DNA of 64,000 nt. It comes from Rhipicephalus microplus (lineage: Eukaryota > Arthropoda > Arachnida > Ixodida > Ixodidae). Numbering within the stretch: position 1 is the stretch's first letter; the number at the start of each line of letters is the position of its first letter. The translations under genes and the position numbers were made by a program. The notes beneath the pieces were generated by a model. That model did not search any database. It was given only the letters and a program-made list of their open reading frames with translations, and was not told where the DNA came from. Location of the stretch: NCBI RefSeq assembly GCF_043290135.1, contig NC_134707.1:143407319-143471318 (forward strand), given 5' to 3'. Of the stretch, positions 24,717 through 37,611 are shown in pieces.

Positions 24717-27700
24717 ACTAGCAACTCCACAACTACAGACTCCGCAACTAGAAAACTCCGCAACTAGAAACTCCCAACTAGACACTCCACAACTAGAAAC
24801 TCAACAACTTCAAAATCCACAACTAGAAACTCCACAATTTGAAACTCCACAACTAGATACTACACAACTATGAATTCCACAACTAGAAACTCCACAACTA
24901 GAAACTCCGCAACTAGAAGCTCCGCAACTAGAATTTCCACAGCTAGAAACTCCACAACTTGAGACTCGCAACTAGAAACTCGGCAACTAGAAACCCGACA
25001 ACCACAAACTCCACAACTAGAAACTCCACAAGTTTAAACCCAAAAAATAGATACTCCACAACTACAGACTCCACAACTAGAAACTCCCCAACTAGAAACT
25101 CCACAACTTGAAACTCCGCAACTAGAAACTCCGAAACTAGAAACTCCACAACTAGAAAACTCCGCAACGTGAAACTCTGCAACTAGAAACTCCGCAATTA
25201 GAAACTCCACAGTTAGAAACTTCATTACTTGAAACACCACAACTAGATACTCCACAACTACGAATTCCACAACTACAAATTCCGCAACTGGAAACTCCAC
25301 AACTGGAAACTCCGCAACTAGAAACTCCACAGCTAGAAACTCCACAACTTGAGACTTCGCGACTAGAAACTCAGCAACTTGAAACTCAACAACTAGAAAC
25401 TCCACCACTAGAAACTCCACAACTAGGAACTCTACAACTTCAAAATCCACAACTAAAAACTTTTCAACTTGAAACTCCACAACTACAAACTCCACAACTA
25501 GAAACTCCACAACCTGAAACTCCGCAACCAGAAACTCCGCAACTAAAAACTCCACAAATAGAAACTCCACAAGTAGAAACTCCACAACTAGAAACTCCGC
25601 AACTAGAAACTCCACAACTGGACACTCAACAACTAGAAACTGCACACCTATAAATTCCACAACTTGAAACTCCAGAACTAAAACTCCACAACTAGAAACT
25701 CCACAACTAGAAACTCCACAACTAGAAACTCTGCAACTAGAAACTCCACAACTAGAAACTCTGCAACTAGAAACTCCACAACTAGAAACTCCACAACTAA
25801 AACTCCACAAGTAGAAACTCCACAACTAGAAACTCCGCAACTAGAAACTCCACAACTAGACACTCAACAACTAGAAACTCCACACCTATAAATTCCACAA
25901 CTAAAACTCCACAACTAGAAACTCCACAACTAGAAACTCCACAACTAGAAACTCCGCAACTAGAAACTCCCAAACTAGAAACTCCACAACAACAAACTCT
26001 GCAGCTAGAAACTCCGCAACTAGAAACTCTGCAAATAGAAACTCCGCAGGTAGAAACCCCTCAACTATAATCTTCACAACTAGAAACTCAACCAATAGAG
26101 ACTGCACATCTAGAGACTCCGCAACTAGAAACTCCGCAGCTAGAAACTCCGCAACTAGAAATTCCACAACTTGAAACTCTGCAAATCGAAACTTTGCAAC
26201 TAGAAAATCCACAACTATAAACTCAAGTAGAAACTCTCCAACTGGAAACTCCGCAACTAGAAACTCCGCAACTAGAAAATCCACAACTAGAAACTTCACA
26301 ACTAGAAACTCCCCAGCAAGAAACTCCACAACTAGAAACTCCACAACTAGAGACTGCACAACTAGAGACTTTGCATTTAGAAACTCCTCAGATAGAAACT
26401 ACACAACTAGAAACTCCTCGACTAGAGATTCCATAAGTAGAAACTCCACAGCTAGAATTTCCAAAACTAGAAATCCCACAACTAGAAACTCCACAAATAG
26501 GAACTCTGCAAATAGAAAATCTACAACTAGAAACTCGAAAACTAAAAACTCCAACTAGAAACTCCACAACTAGAAACTTCACAACTAGAAACTTCACAAA
26601 TGGACACTCTACATTTAGAAACTCCACAACTAGGAACTCCACAAATTGAGACTCCACAACTAGAAACTACACAGATTTAAACACCACAACATGAAACTCC
26701 ACAGCCAGAAACTCCACAACTAGAAACTCCGCAACTAAATACTCCAACACTAGAAAATCCACAACTAGAAACTCCACAACTAGAAACTCCGCAACTAGAA
26801 ACACAACCACTACAAACTCCGCAAATGGAAACTCCACACCTAAAAATTCCACAACTTGAAACTCCACAGCTAGAAACTCCACAACTAGAAATTCCATAAC
26901 TGGAAACTCCACAGCTAGAAAGTCCACAACTAGAAACTCTGCAACTAGAACCTGCGCAACTAGAAACTCCACAGCTAGAAAATCAGCTACTAGAAACTCC
27001 ACAACTATCAACTCCACAACTACAGACTCCGCAACTAGAAAACTCCGCAACTAGAAACTCCCAACTAGACACTCCGCAACTAGGAACTCTACAACTTCAA
27101 AATCCACAACTAGAAACTCCACAATTTGAAACTCCACAACTAGATACTCCACAACTACGAATTCCACAACTAGAAACTCCACAACTAGAAACTCCGCAAC
27201 TAGAAGCTCCGCAACTAGAATTTCCACAGCTAGAAACTCCACAACTTGAGACTTCGCATCTAGAAACTCGGCAACTAGAAATCCGACAACCAGAAACTCC
27301 ACAACTAGAAACTCCACAAGTTGGAACCCAACAAATAGATGCTCCACAACTACAGACTCCACAACTAAAAACTCCCCAACTATAAACTCCACAACTTGAA
27401 ACAACGCAAATAGAAACTCCAAAACTAGAAACTCCAAAACTAGAAAACTCCGCAACGTGAAACTCTGCAACTAGAAACTGCGCAATTAGAAACTCCACAG
27501 TTAGAAACTTCACTACTTGAAACACCACAACTAGATACTCCACAACTACGAATTCCACAACTACGAATTCCGCAACTAGAAACTCCACAACTGGAAACTC
27601 CGCAACTAGAAACTCCACAACTTGAAACTCTGCAACTCGAAACTCTGCAACTAGCAAATCCACAACTATAAACCCAAGTTGAATCTCCCCAACTGGAAAC

Positions 27701-28156
27701 TCCGCAACTAGAAACTCCGCAACTAGAAACTCCCCAACAAGAAACTCCACAGCTAGAAACTCCACAACTAGAAACTCTACAACTAGATATACCATAAGTA
27801 GAAACTCCACAGCTAGAATTTCCACAACTAGAAACCCCACAACTAGAAACTCAACAACTATAAACTCCACACCTATAAATTCCACAACTAAAACTCCACA
27901 ACTAGAAACTCCACAACTAGAAACTCCACAACTAGAAACTCCGCAACTAGAAACTCCCAAACTAGAAACTCCACAACTAGAAACTCTGCAGCTAGAAACT
28001 CCGCAACTAGAAACTCTGCAAATAGAAACTCCGCAGGTAGAAACCCCTCAACTATAAACTTTACGACTAGAAACTCAACAAATAGAGACTGCACATCTAG
28101 AGACTCCGCAACTGGAAACTGCGCAGCTAGAAACTCCGCAACTAGAAACTCCACAA
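24717..28156. repeat. Spacer between the two domain C copies
   Basis: A composite of blocks found elsewhere. 24733-25380 matches 20378-21023. About 25030-25900 matches 56620-57470. About 25900-28150 matches parts of 39340-41440 with shifting offsets (13403 near 27050, 13328 at 27453). It contains 14-bp monomers (CTAAAACTCCACAA near 25679 and 25892) and no unique sequence. No gene is supported. Confidence 0.75.
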
Positions 28157-31100
28157 CTTGAAACTATACATACGAAATTCTGCAACTAGAAAATCCACAA
28201 CTATAAACTCAAGTAGAAACTCTCCAACTGAAAACTCCGCAACTAGAAACTCCGCGACTAGAAAATCCACAACTAGAAACTTCACAACTAGAAACTCCCC
28301 AACAAGAAACTCCACAACTAGAAACTCCACAACTAGAAACTCCACAACTGAAAACTCTGCCACTAGAAACTTTACAGCTAGAAACTCCACAACTTGAGAC
28401 TTCGCAAATAGAAACTCGTCAACTGAAAAATCAACCACTAGAAACTCCACAGCTAGAAACTCCACAACTAGAAACTCCACAACCAGAAACTCCACAACTA
28501 GAATTTCCGCAGCTAGAGACTCAACAAATAGAGACTCCTCAACTAAAAGCTCCACAACTAGAAACTCCACAACTTAAAACTCCACAAGTTGCAACCCGAC
28601 AACTAGAAACTCAACAACAGGAAACTCCACACCTATAAATTCCTCAACTTGAAACTCCACAACTAAATATTCCATAAGTAGAAACTCCACAGCTAGAATT
28701 TCCACAACTAGAAACCCCACATTTAGAAGCTACACAGATTGAAATTACACAACTAGAAATTCCACAACTGGAAACTCCGCAACTAGAAACTCTGCAACCG
28801 GAAACTTTACAGCTAGAAACTCCACAACTTGAGACTTCGCAAATAGAAACTCGTCAACTGGAAACTCAACCACTAGAAACTCCACAGCTAGAAACTCCAC
28901 AACTAGAAACTCCAGAACTTGAAACCAAACAAATAGATACTCCACAACTACAGACTCCACAACTTGAAACACCACAACTAGATACTCCGCATCTACAAAT
29001 TCCGTAACTAGAAACTCCACAACCGGAAATTCCGGAACTAGAAATTCCCCAACTGGAACTCCACAACTAGAATCTCTGCAAATAGAAACTCCGCAACTAG
29101 AAAATCCACAGCTAGAAACCCCACAACTATAAACTTCACAACTAGCAACTCAACAACTAGAGACTGCACAACTATAGACTCCGCCACTAGAAACTCAACA
29201 GCTAGTAACTCCGCAACTAGAAACTCCACAACTTGAAACTCTGCCACTAGAAGCTCCACAACTAGAAAACTCCGCAACTAGAAACTCTGCAACAAGAAAC
29301 TCCGCAACTAGAAACTCCACAGCTAGAGACTCCACAACTTGAAACACCACATCTGGAAACTCCGCAACAACAAACTCTGCAACCACAAACTCCACAACTA
29401 GAAGTTCCACAGCTAGAAACTCAACAACTAGAGACTTTTCAACTAAAAGCTCCACAACTAGAAACTCCACAACTAGAAACTCCGCAACTTGAAACCCGAC
29501 AACTAGAAACTCAACAACTAGAAACTCCACACCTATAAATTCCTCAACTTGAAACTTTACAACTAAAACTCCATAACTAGAAACTCCACAACTAGAAACT
29601 CCACAACTAGAAACTCCGCAACTAGAAACTCCCCAACTAGAAACTCCACAACTAGAAACTCTGCAGCTAGAAACTCCGCAACTAGAAAATCTGCAAATTG
29701 AAACTCCACAGCTAGAAACTCCACAACTAGTAACACCACAACTTGAGAGTTCGCAACTAGAAACTCCACAACTAGAAACTCCACAACTAGAGACTCCACA
29801 ACTAGAAACTCCACCACTAGAAACTCCACAACTACAAACCTCACAACTAGAAACTCCGCAACTGGAAACTCCAGAGCCAGAAACTCTACAACTAGAAAAA
29901 CCACATCTAGAAACTCCGCAACAACAAACTCTGCTACTAGAAACTCCACAAATAGAATTTCCGCAGCTAGAGACTCAACAACTAGAGACTCCTCAACTAA
30001 AAGCTCCACAACTAGACACTCCACAACTAGAAACTCCTCAACTAGAAACCCGACAACTAGAAACTCAACAACTAGAAACTCCACACCAATAAATTCCTCA
30101 ACTTGAAACTCCACAACTAAAACTCCACTACTAGAAACTCCACAACTAGAAACTCCGCAACTAGAAACTCCCCAACTAGAAACTGAACAACTAGAAACTC
30201 CACACCTATAAATTCCTCAACTTGAAACTCCACAACTAAAACTCCACTACTAGAAACTCCACAACTAGAAACTCCGCAACTAGAAACTCCCCAACTAGAA
30301 ACTCCACAACTAGAATCTCTGCAACTAGAAACTCCGCAACTAGAAACTCTGCAACTAGAAACTCCGCAACTAGAAACTCCACAGCTAGAAACCGCACAAC
30401 TATAAACTTCACAACTAGCAACTCAACAACTATAGACTGCACAAATAAAGACTCCGCCACTAGAAACTCCACAGCTAGTAACTCCGCAACTAGAAACTTC
30501 ACAACTTGAAACTCCGCCACTAGAATCTCCACAACTAGAAAACTCCGCAACTAGAAACTCTGCCACTAGAAACTCCACAGCTAGAAACTCCGCAACTTGA
30601 AACATCACAACTAGATACTCCACAACTACAAATTCCACAACTAGAAACTCCACAACTAGAAACTCTGCAACTAGAAACTCCACAGCTAGAAACTTCACAA
30701 CTTGATACTTCGCAACAAGAAACTCGGCAACTAGAATCTCCACAACTAGAAACTATGCAACTGGAAACTCCGCAACTACAAACTACGCAACTAGAAACTT
30801 CACAGCTAGAAATTCCACAACTTGAGACTTCGCAAATAGAAACTAGTAAACTAGAAACTCAACAACTAGAAACTCCACAGCTAGAAACTCCACAACTAGA
30901 AACTCCACAACTTGAGAGTTCGCAACTAGAAAGTCCACAACTAGAAACTCCACAACTAGAGACTCCACAACTAGAAACTCCACCACTAGAAACTCCACAA
31001 CTACAAACCTCACAACTAGAAACTCCGCAACTGGAAACTCCAGAGCCAGAAACTCTACAACTAGAAAAACCACATCTAGAAACTCCGCAACAACAAACTC

Positions 31101-31831
31101 TGCAACTAGAAACTCCACAACTAGAATTTCCGCAGCTAGATGCTCAACTAGAGACTCCTCAACTAAAAGCTCCACCACTAGACACTCCACAACTAGAAAC
31201 TCCGCAACTAGAAACCCGACAACTAGAAACTCAACAACTACAAACTCCACACCTATAAATTCCTCAACTTGAAACTCCACAACTAGAAACTCCACAACTA
31301 GAAACTCCACAACTAGAAGCTCCGCAACTAGAAACTCCCCAACTAGAAACTTCACAACTAGAAACTCTGCAGCTAGAAACTCCGCAACTAGAAACTGCAA
31401 ATAGAAACTCCGCAACTAGAAACTCCACAACTTGAAACTCTGCAAATCGAAACTCTGCAAATAGAAAATCTACAACTAGAAACTCGAAAACTAAAAACTC
31501 CATCTAGAAACTCTACAACTAGAAACTTCACAACTAGAAACTCCACAAATGCGAACTCCAAAATTTAGACTCCACAACTAGAAACTACACAGATTGAAGT
31601 TCCACAACTAGCATCTCCCCAACTGAAAATTCCGCCACTAGAAACTCTGCCACTAGAAACTTTACAGCTAGAAACTCCACAACTTGAGACTTCGCAAGTA
31701 GAAACTCGTCAACTGGAAACTCAACCACTAGAAACTCCACAGCTAGAAACTCCACAACTAGAAACTCCACAACTTGAAACCCAACAAATAGATACTCCAC
31801 AACTACAGACTCCACAACTTGAAACACCACA
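28157..31831. repeat. Domain C copy 2
   Basis: Partner of 21024-24716. It is two indels shorter: one monomer missing near 30645 and ACAACTAGAG reduced by 3 bp near 31147 (GATGCTCAACTAG). Its second half is also the first half of the 2.9-kb tandem duplication 29856-35675, so it was copied again after or together with the C duplication. Confidence 0.87.
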
Positions 31832-32756
31832 ACTAGATACTCCACAACTACAAATTCCACAACTAGAAACTCCACAACTAGAAACTCCGCCACTAGAAAC
31901 TCCCCACTAGAAACTTCACAACTAGAATCTCTGCAACTAGAAACTCCGCAAGTAGAAACTCTGCAACTAGAAACTCCGCAACTAGAAACTCCACAGCTAG
32001 AAACTCCACAACTTGAAACACCACAACTAGATACTCCACAACTAAAGATTCCACAACTAGAAACTCCACAACTAGAAACTCCGCAACAAGAAACTCAACA
32101 GCTAGAAACTCCAACACTTGAGACTTCGCAACAAGAAACTCAGCAACTAGAATCTCCACAACTAGAAACTCTGCAACTAGAAACTCCGCAACTACAAACT
32201 GAACAAATAGAGACTGCACAACTAGAGACTCCGCAACTAGAAACTCCGCAGCTAGCAACTCCGCAACTGGAAACTCCGCAACTTGAAACTCTGCAACTAG
32301 AAACTTTACAGCTAGAAACTCCACAACTTGAGACTTCGCAAATAGAAACTCGTCAACTGGAAACTCAACCACTAGAAACTCCACAGCTAGAAACTCCACA
32401 ACTAGAAACTCCACAACTTGAACCCAACAAATAGATACTCCACAACTACAGACTCCACAACTTGAAACACCACATCTAGATACTCCACAACTACAAATTC
32501 CGCAACTAGAAACTCCACAACTAGAAACTCCACAACCAGAATCTCTGCAACTAGAAACTCCGCAACTAGAAACTGCACAGCTAGAAACCCCACAACTATA
32601 AACTTCACAACTAGCAACTCAACAACTAGAGACTGCTCAACTAGAGACTTCGCAACTAGAAACTCCACAGCTAGTAACTCCGCAACTAGAAACTCCACAA
32701 CTTGAAACTCCGCCACTAGAAGCTCCACAACTAGAAAACTCCGCAACTAGAAACTC
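29856..32756. repeat. 2.9-kb tandem duplication, copy 1
   Basis: Head-to-tail with 32757-35675. Both begin within monomers reading CTGGAAACTCCAGAGCCAG. Offset is 2900 at first, then 2915, 2918 and 2919. The steps are a missing 15-bp monomer, a missing 3 bp near 31147 and a missing A near 32420 (CTTGAACCCAAC against CTTGAAACCCAAC). All three losses are in this copy. The older relatives at 23640 and 33670 keep the full-length form of the first two. Confidence 0.9.
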
Positions 32757-35675
32757 CGCAACTGGAAACTCCAGAGCCAGAAACTCTACAACTAGAAAAA
32801 CCACATCTAGAAACTCCGCAACAACAAACTCTGCTACTAGAAACTCCACAAATAGAATTTCCGCAGCTAGAGACTCAACAACTAGAGACTCCTCAACTAA
32901 AAGCTCCACAACTAGACACTCCACAACTAGAAACTCCTCAACTAGAAACCCGACAACTAGAAACTCAACAACTAGAAACTCCACACCAATAAATTCCTCA
33001 ACTTGAAACTCCACAACTAAAACTCCACTACTAGAAACTCCACAACTAGAAACTCCGCAACTAGAAACTCCCCAACTAGAAACTGAACAACTAGAAACTC
33101 CACACCTATAAATTCCTCAACTTGAAACTCCACAACTAAAACTCCACTACTAGAAACTCCACAACTAGAAACTCCGCAACTAGAAACTCCCCAACTAGAA
33201 ACTCCACAACTAGAATCTCTGCAACTAGAAACTCCGCAACTAGAAACTCTGCAACTAGAAACTCCGCAACTAGAAACTCCACAGCTAGAAACCGCACAAC
33301 TATAAACTTCACAACTAGCAACTCAACAACTATAGACTGCACAAATAAAGACTCCGCCACTAGAAACTCCACAGCTAGTAACTCCGCAACTAGAAACTTC
33401 ACAACTTGAAACTCCGCCACTAGAATCTCCACAACTAGAAAACTCCGCAACTAGAAACTCTGCCACTAGAAACTCCACAGCTAGAAACTCCGCAACTTGA
33501 AACATCACAACTAGATACTCCACAACTACAAATTCCACAACTAGAAACTCCACAACTAGAAACTCCACAACTAGAAACTCTGCAACTAGAAACTCCACAG
33601 CTAGAAACTTCACAACTTGATGCTTCGCAACAAGAAACTCGGCAACTAGAATCTCCACAACTAGAAACTATGCAACTGGAAACTCCGCAACTACAAACTA
33701 CGCAACTAGAAACTTCACAGCTAGAAATTCCACAACTTGAGACTTCGCAAATAGAAACTAGTAAACTAGAAACTCAACAACTAGAAACTCCACAGCTAGA
33801 AACTCCACAACTAGAAACTCCACAACTTGAGAGTTCGCAACTAGAAAGTCCACAACTAGAAACTCCACAACTAGAGACTCCACAACTAGAAACTCCACCA
33901 CTAGAAACTCCACAACTACAAACCTCACAACTAGAAACTCCGCAACTGGAAACTCCAGAGCCAGAAACTCTACAACTAGAAAAACCACATCTAGAAACTC
34001 CGCAACAACAAACTCTGCAACTAGAAACTCCACAACTAGAATTTCCGCAGCTAGATGCTCAACAACTAGAGACTCCTCAACTAAAAGCTCCACCACTAGA
34101 CACTCCACAACTAGAAACTCCGCAACTAGAAACCCGACAACTAGAAACTCAACAACTACAAACTCCACACCTATAAATTCCTCAACTTGAAACTCCACAA
34201 CTAGAAACTCCACAACTAGAAACTCCACAACTAGAAGCTCCGCAACTAGAAACTCCCCAACTAGAAACTTCACAACTAGAAACTCTGCAGCTAGAAACTC
34301 CGCAACTAGAAACTGCAAATAGAAACTCCGCAACTAGAAACTCCACAACTTGAAACTCTGCAAATCGAAACTCTGCAAATAGAAAATCTACAACTAGAAA
34401 CTCGAAAACTAAAAACTCCATCTAGAAACTCTACAACTAGAAACTTCACAACTAGAAACTCCACAAATGCGAACTCCAAAATTTAGACTCCACAACTAGA
34501 AACTACACAGATTGAAGTTCCACAACTAGCATCTCCCCAACTGAAAATTCCGCCACTAGAAACTCTGCCACTAGAAACTTTACAGCTAGAAACTCCACAA
34601 CTTGAGACTTCGCAAGTAGAAACTCGTCAACTGGAAACTCAACCACTAGAAACTCCACAGCTAGAAACTCCACAACTAGAAACTCCACAACTTGAAACCC
34701 AACAAATAGATACTCCACAACTACAGACTCCACAACTTGAAACACCACAACTAGATACTCCACAACTACAAATTCCACAACTAGAAACTCCACAACTAGA
34801 AACTCCGCCACTAGAAACTCCCCACTAGAAACTTCACAACTAGAATCTCTGCAACTAGAAACTCCGCAAGTAGAAGCTCTGCAACTAGAAACTCCGCAAC
34901 TAGAAACTCCACAGCTAGAAACTCCACAACTTGAAACACCACAACTAGATACTCCACAACTAAAGATTCCACAACTAGAAACTCCACAACTAGAAACTCC
35001 GCAACAAGAAACTCAACAGCTAGAAACTCCAACACTTGAGACTTCGCAACAAGAAACTCAGCAACTAGAATCTCCACAACTAGAAACTCTGCAACTAGAA
35101 ACTCCGCAACTACAAACTGAACAAATAGAGACTGCACAACTAGAGACTCCGCAACTAGAAACTCCGCAGCTAGCAACTCCGCAACTGGAAACTCCGCAAC
35201 TTGAAACTCTGCAACTAGAAACTTTACAGCTAGAAACTCCACAACTTGAGACTTCGCAAATAGAAACTCGTCAACTGGAAACTCAACCACTAGAAACTCC
35301 ACAGCTAGAAACTCCACAACTAGAAACTCCACAACTTGAAACCCAACAAATAGATACTCCACAACTACAGACTCCACAACTTGAAACACCACAACTAGAT
35401 ACTCCACAACTACAAATTCCGCAACTAGAAACTCCACAACTAGAAACTCCACAACCAGAATCTCTGCAACTAGAAACTCCGCAACTAGAAACTGCACAGC
35501 TAGAAACCCCACAACTATAAACTTCACAACTAGCAACTCAACAACTAGAGACTGCTCAACTAGAGACTTCGCAACTAGAAACTCCACAGCTAGTAACTCC
35601 GCAACTAGAAACTCCACAACTTGAAACTCCGCCACTAGAAGCTCCACAACTAGAAAACTCCGCAACTAGAAACTC
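32757..35675. repeat. 2.9-kb tandem duplication, copy 2
   Basis: Partner of 29856-32756 and 19 bp longer than it overall. It ends in CTCCGCAACTAGAAACTTCAC, where copy 1 instead returns to CTGGAAACTCCAGAGCC and starts the unit again. That is the expected geometry of a clean tandem duplication by unequal exchange. No gene is seen. Confidence 0.88.
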
Positions 35676-37611
35676 CGCAACTAGAAACTTCACAACTAGA
35701 GACTCCACAACTTGAAACAATACAACTAGATACTCCACAACTACTAAATCCACAACTAGAAACTCCACAACTAGAAACACCACATCTGGAAACTCCGCAA
35801 CAACAAACTCTGCAACCAGAAACTCCACAACTAGAATGTTCACAGCTAGAGACTCAACAACTAGAGACTCCTCCACTAAAAGCTCCACAACTAGAAACTC
35901 CACAACTAGAAACTCCGCAACTTGAAACCCGACAACTAGAAACTCAAAACCTAGAAACTCCACACCTATAAATTCCTCAACTTGAAACTCCACAACTCGA
36001 AACTCTGCAACTAGAAAATCCACAACTATAAACTCAAGTAGAAACTCCCCAACTGGAAACTCTGCAACTAGAAACTCCGCAACTAGAAACTTCACACCTA
36101 GAAACTCCACAACTTGAAACACCACAACTAGATACTCCACAACCACAAATTGCACAACTAGAAACTCCACAACCAGAAACTCCGAAACTAGAAACTCCGC
36201 AGCTAAAAACTTCACAACTTGAGACTTCGCAACTAGAAACTCGGCAACTAGAATCTCCACAACTAGAAACTCTGCGACTAGAAAATCCGCAACTACAAAC
36301 TCCGCAACCTGAAACTCCGCAACTAGAAACTCCACAGCTAGAAACTTCACAACTTGAGACTTCGCAACCAGAAACTCGGCAACTAGAATCTCCACAACTA
36401 GAAACTCTGCAACTAGAAACTCCGCAACTAGAAACTCCACAGCTAGAAACTCCACAACTAGGAACTCCACAACTAGAAACTCCACACCTATTATTTCAAC
36501 AACTTGAAACTCCACAACTAAAACTCCACAACTAAAACTTCACAGCTAGAAACTCCACAACTAGAAACTCCGCAACTAGACTCTCCCCAACTAGAAACTC
36601 CCCAACTAGAAACTCTGCAACTAGAAACTCCGCAACTAGAAACTCTGCAACTAGAAACTCCGTAACTAGAAACTCCACAGCTAGAAACCCCACAACTATA
36701 AACTTCACAACTAGAAGCTCAAGAACTAGAGACTGCACAACTGGAAACTCCACAACTAGAAAACTTCGCAGCTAGAAACTCTGAAACTAGATACTCCGCA
36801 ACTAGAAACTCCATAGCTAGAAACTCCTCAACTTGAAACACCACAACTAGACACTCCACAACTACAAATTCCACAACTAGAAACTCGACAACTGGAAACT
36901 CCGCAACTACAAACTCCGCAACTAGAAACTTTACAGCTAGAAACTCCACAACTTGAGACTTCGCAACTAGAAACTCTGCTACAAGAAATTCCGCAACGAG
37001 AATCTCCACAGCTAGTAACTCCGCAACTAGAAACTCCACAACTTGAAACTCCGCCTCTAGAATCTCCACAACTTGAAAACTCCGCAACTAGAAACTCTGC
37101 AACCAGAAACTCCGCAACTAGAAACTCCACAGCTAGAAACTCCACAACTTGAAACACCACAACTAGATACTCCACAACTACAAATTGCACAACTAGAAAC
37201 TCCCCAACTAGAAACTCCGCAACTAGAAACCCCGCAGCTAGAAACTCCACAATTACGAACCCCACAACTACGAACCCCACTACTAGCAACTCCACAACTA
37301 GAAACTCCACAATTAGAAACTCCACAACTTGAGACTTCGCAACTACAAACTCCACAACTAGAAACCTCACTACTAGAGTCTCCAAAACTAGAAACTCCAC
37401 AACTACAAACTCCACAACTAGAAACTCCACAACTACGAACCTCGCAACTAGAAACTCCACAACTTGAAACTCTGCAACTAGAAACTCCACAACTAGAAAA
37501 GTCCGCAACTAGAAACTCTGCAACTAAAAACTCCGCAACTAGAAACTCCAGAGACAGAAACTCCACAACTTGAAACACCACAACTATATACTCCTCAACT
37601 ACAAATTTCAC
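35676..37611. repeat. B-type mosaic block
   Basis: Built from domain B pieces. The first part resembles 12340-12770. The part up to the marker CTATTATTTCAACAA at 36488 aligns with sequence ending at 14998 (offset 21517). 36700-37250 resembles 18264-18860 (offset 18419), and 37250 onward resembles 19165-19730 (offset 18088). The 331-bp drop between the last two offsets marks a deletion relative to 18.8-19.2 kb. Confidence 0.75.
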
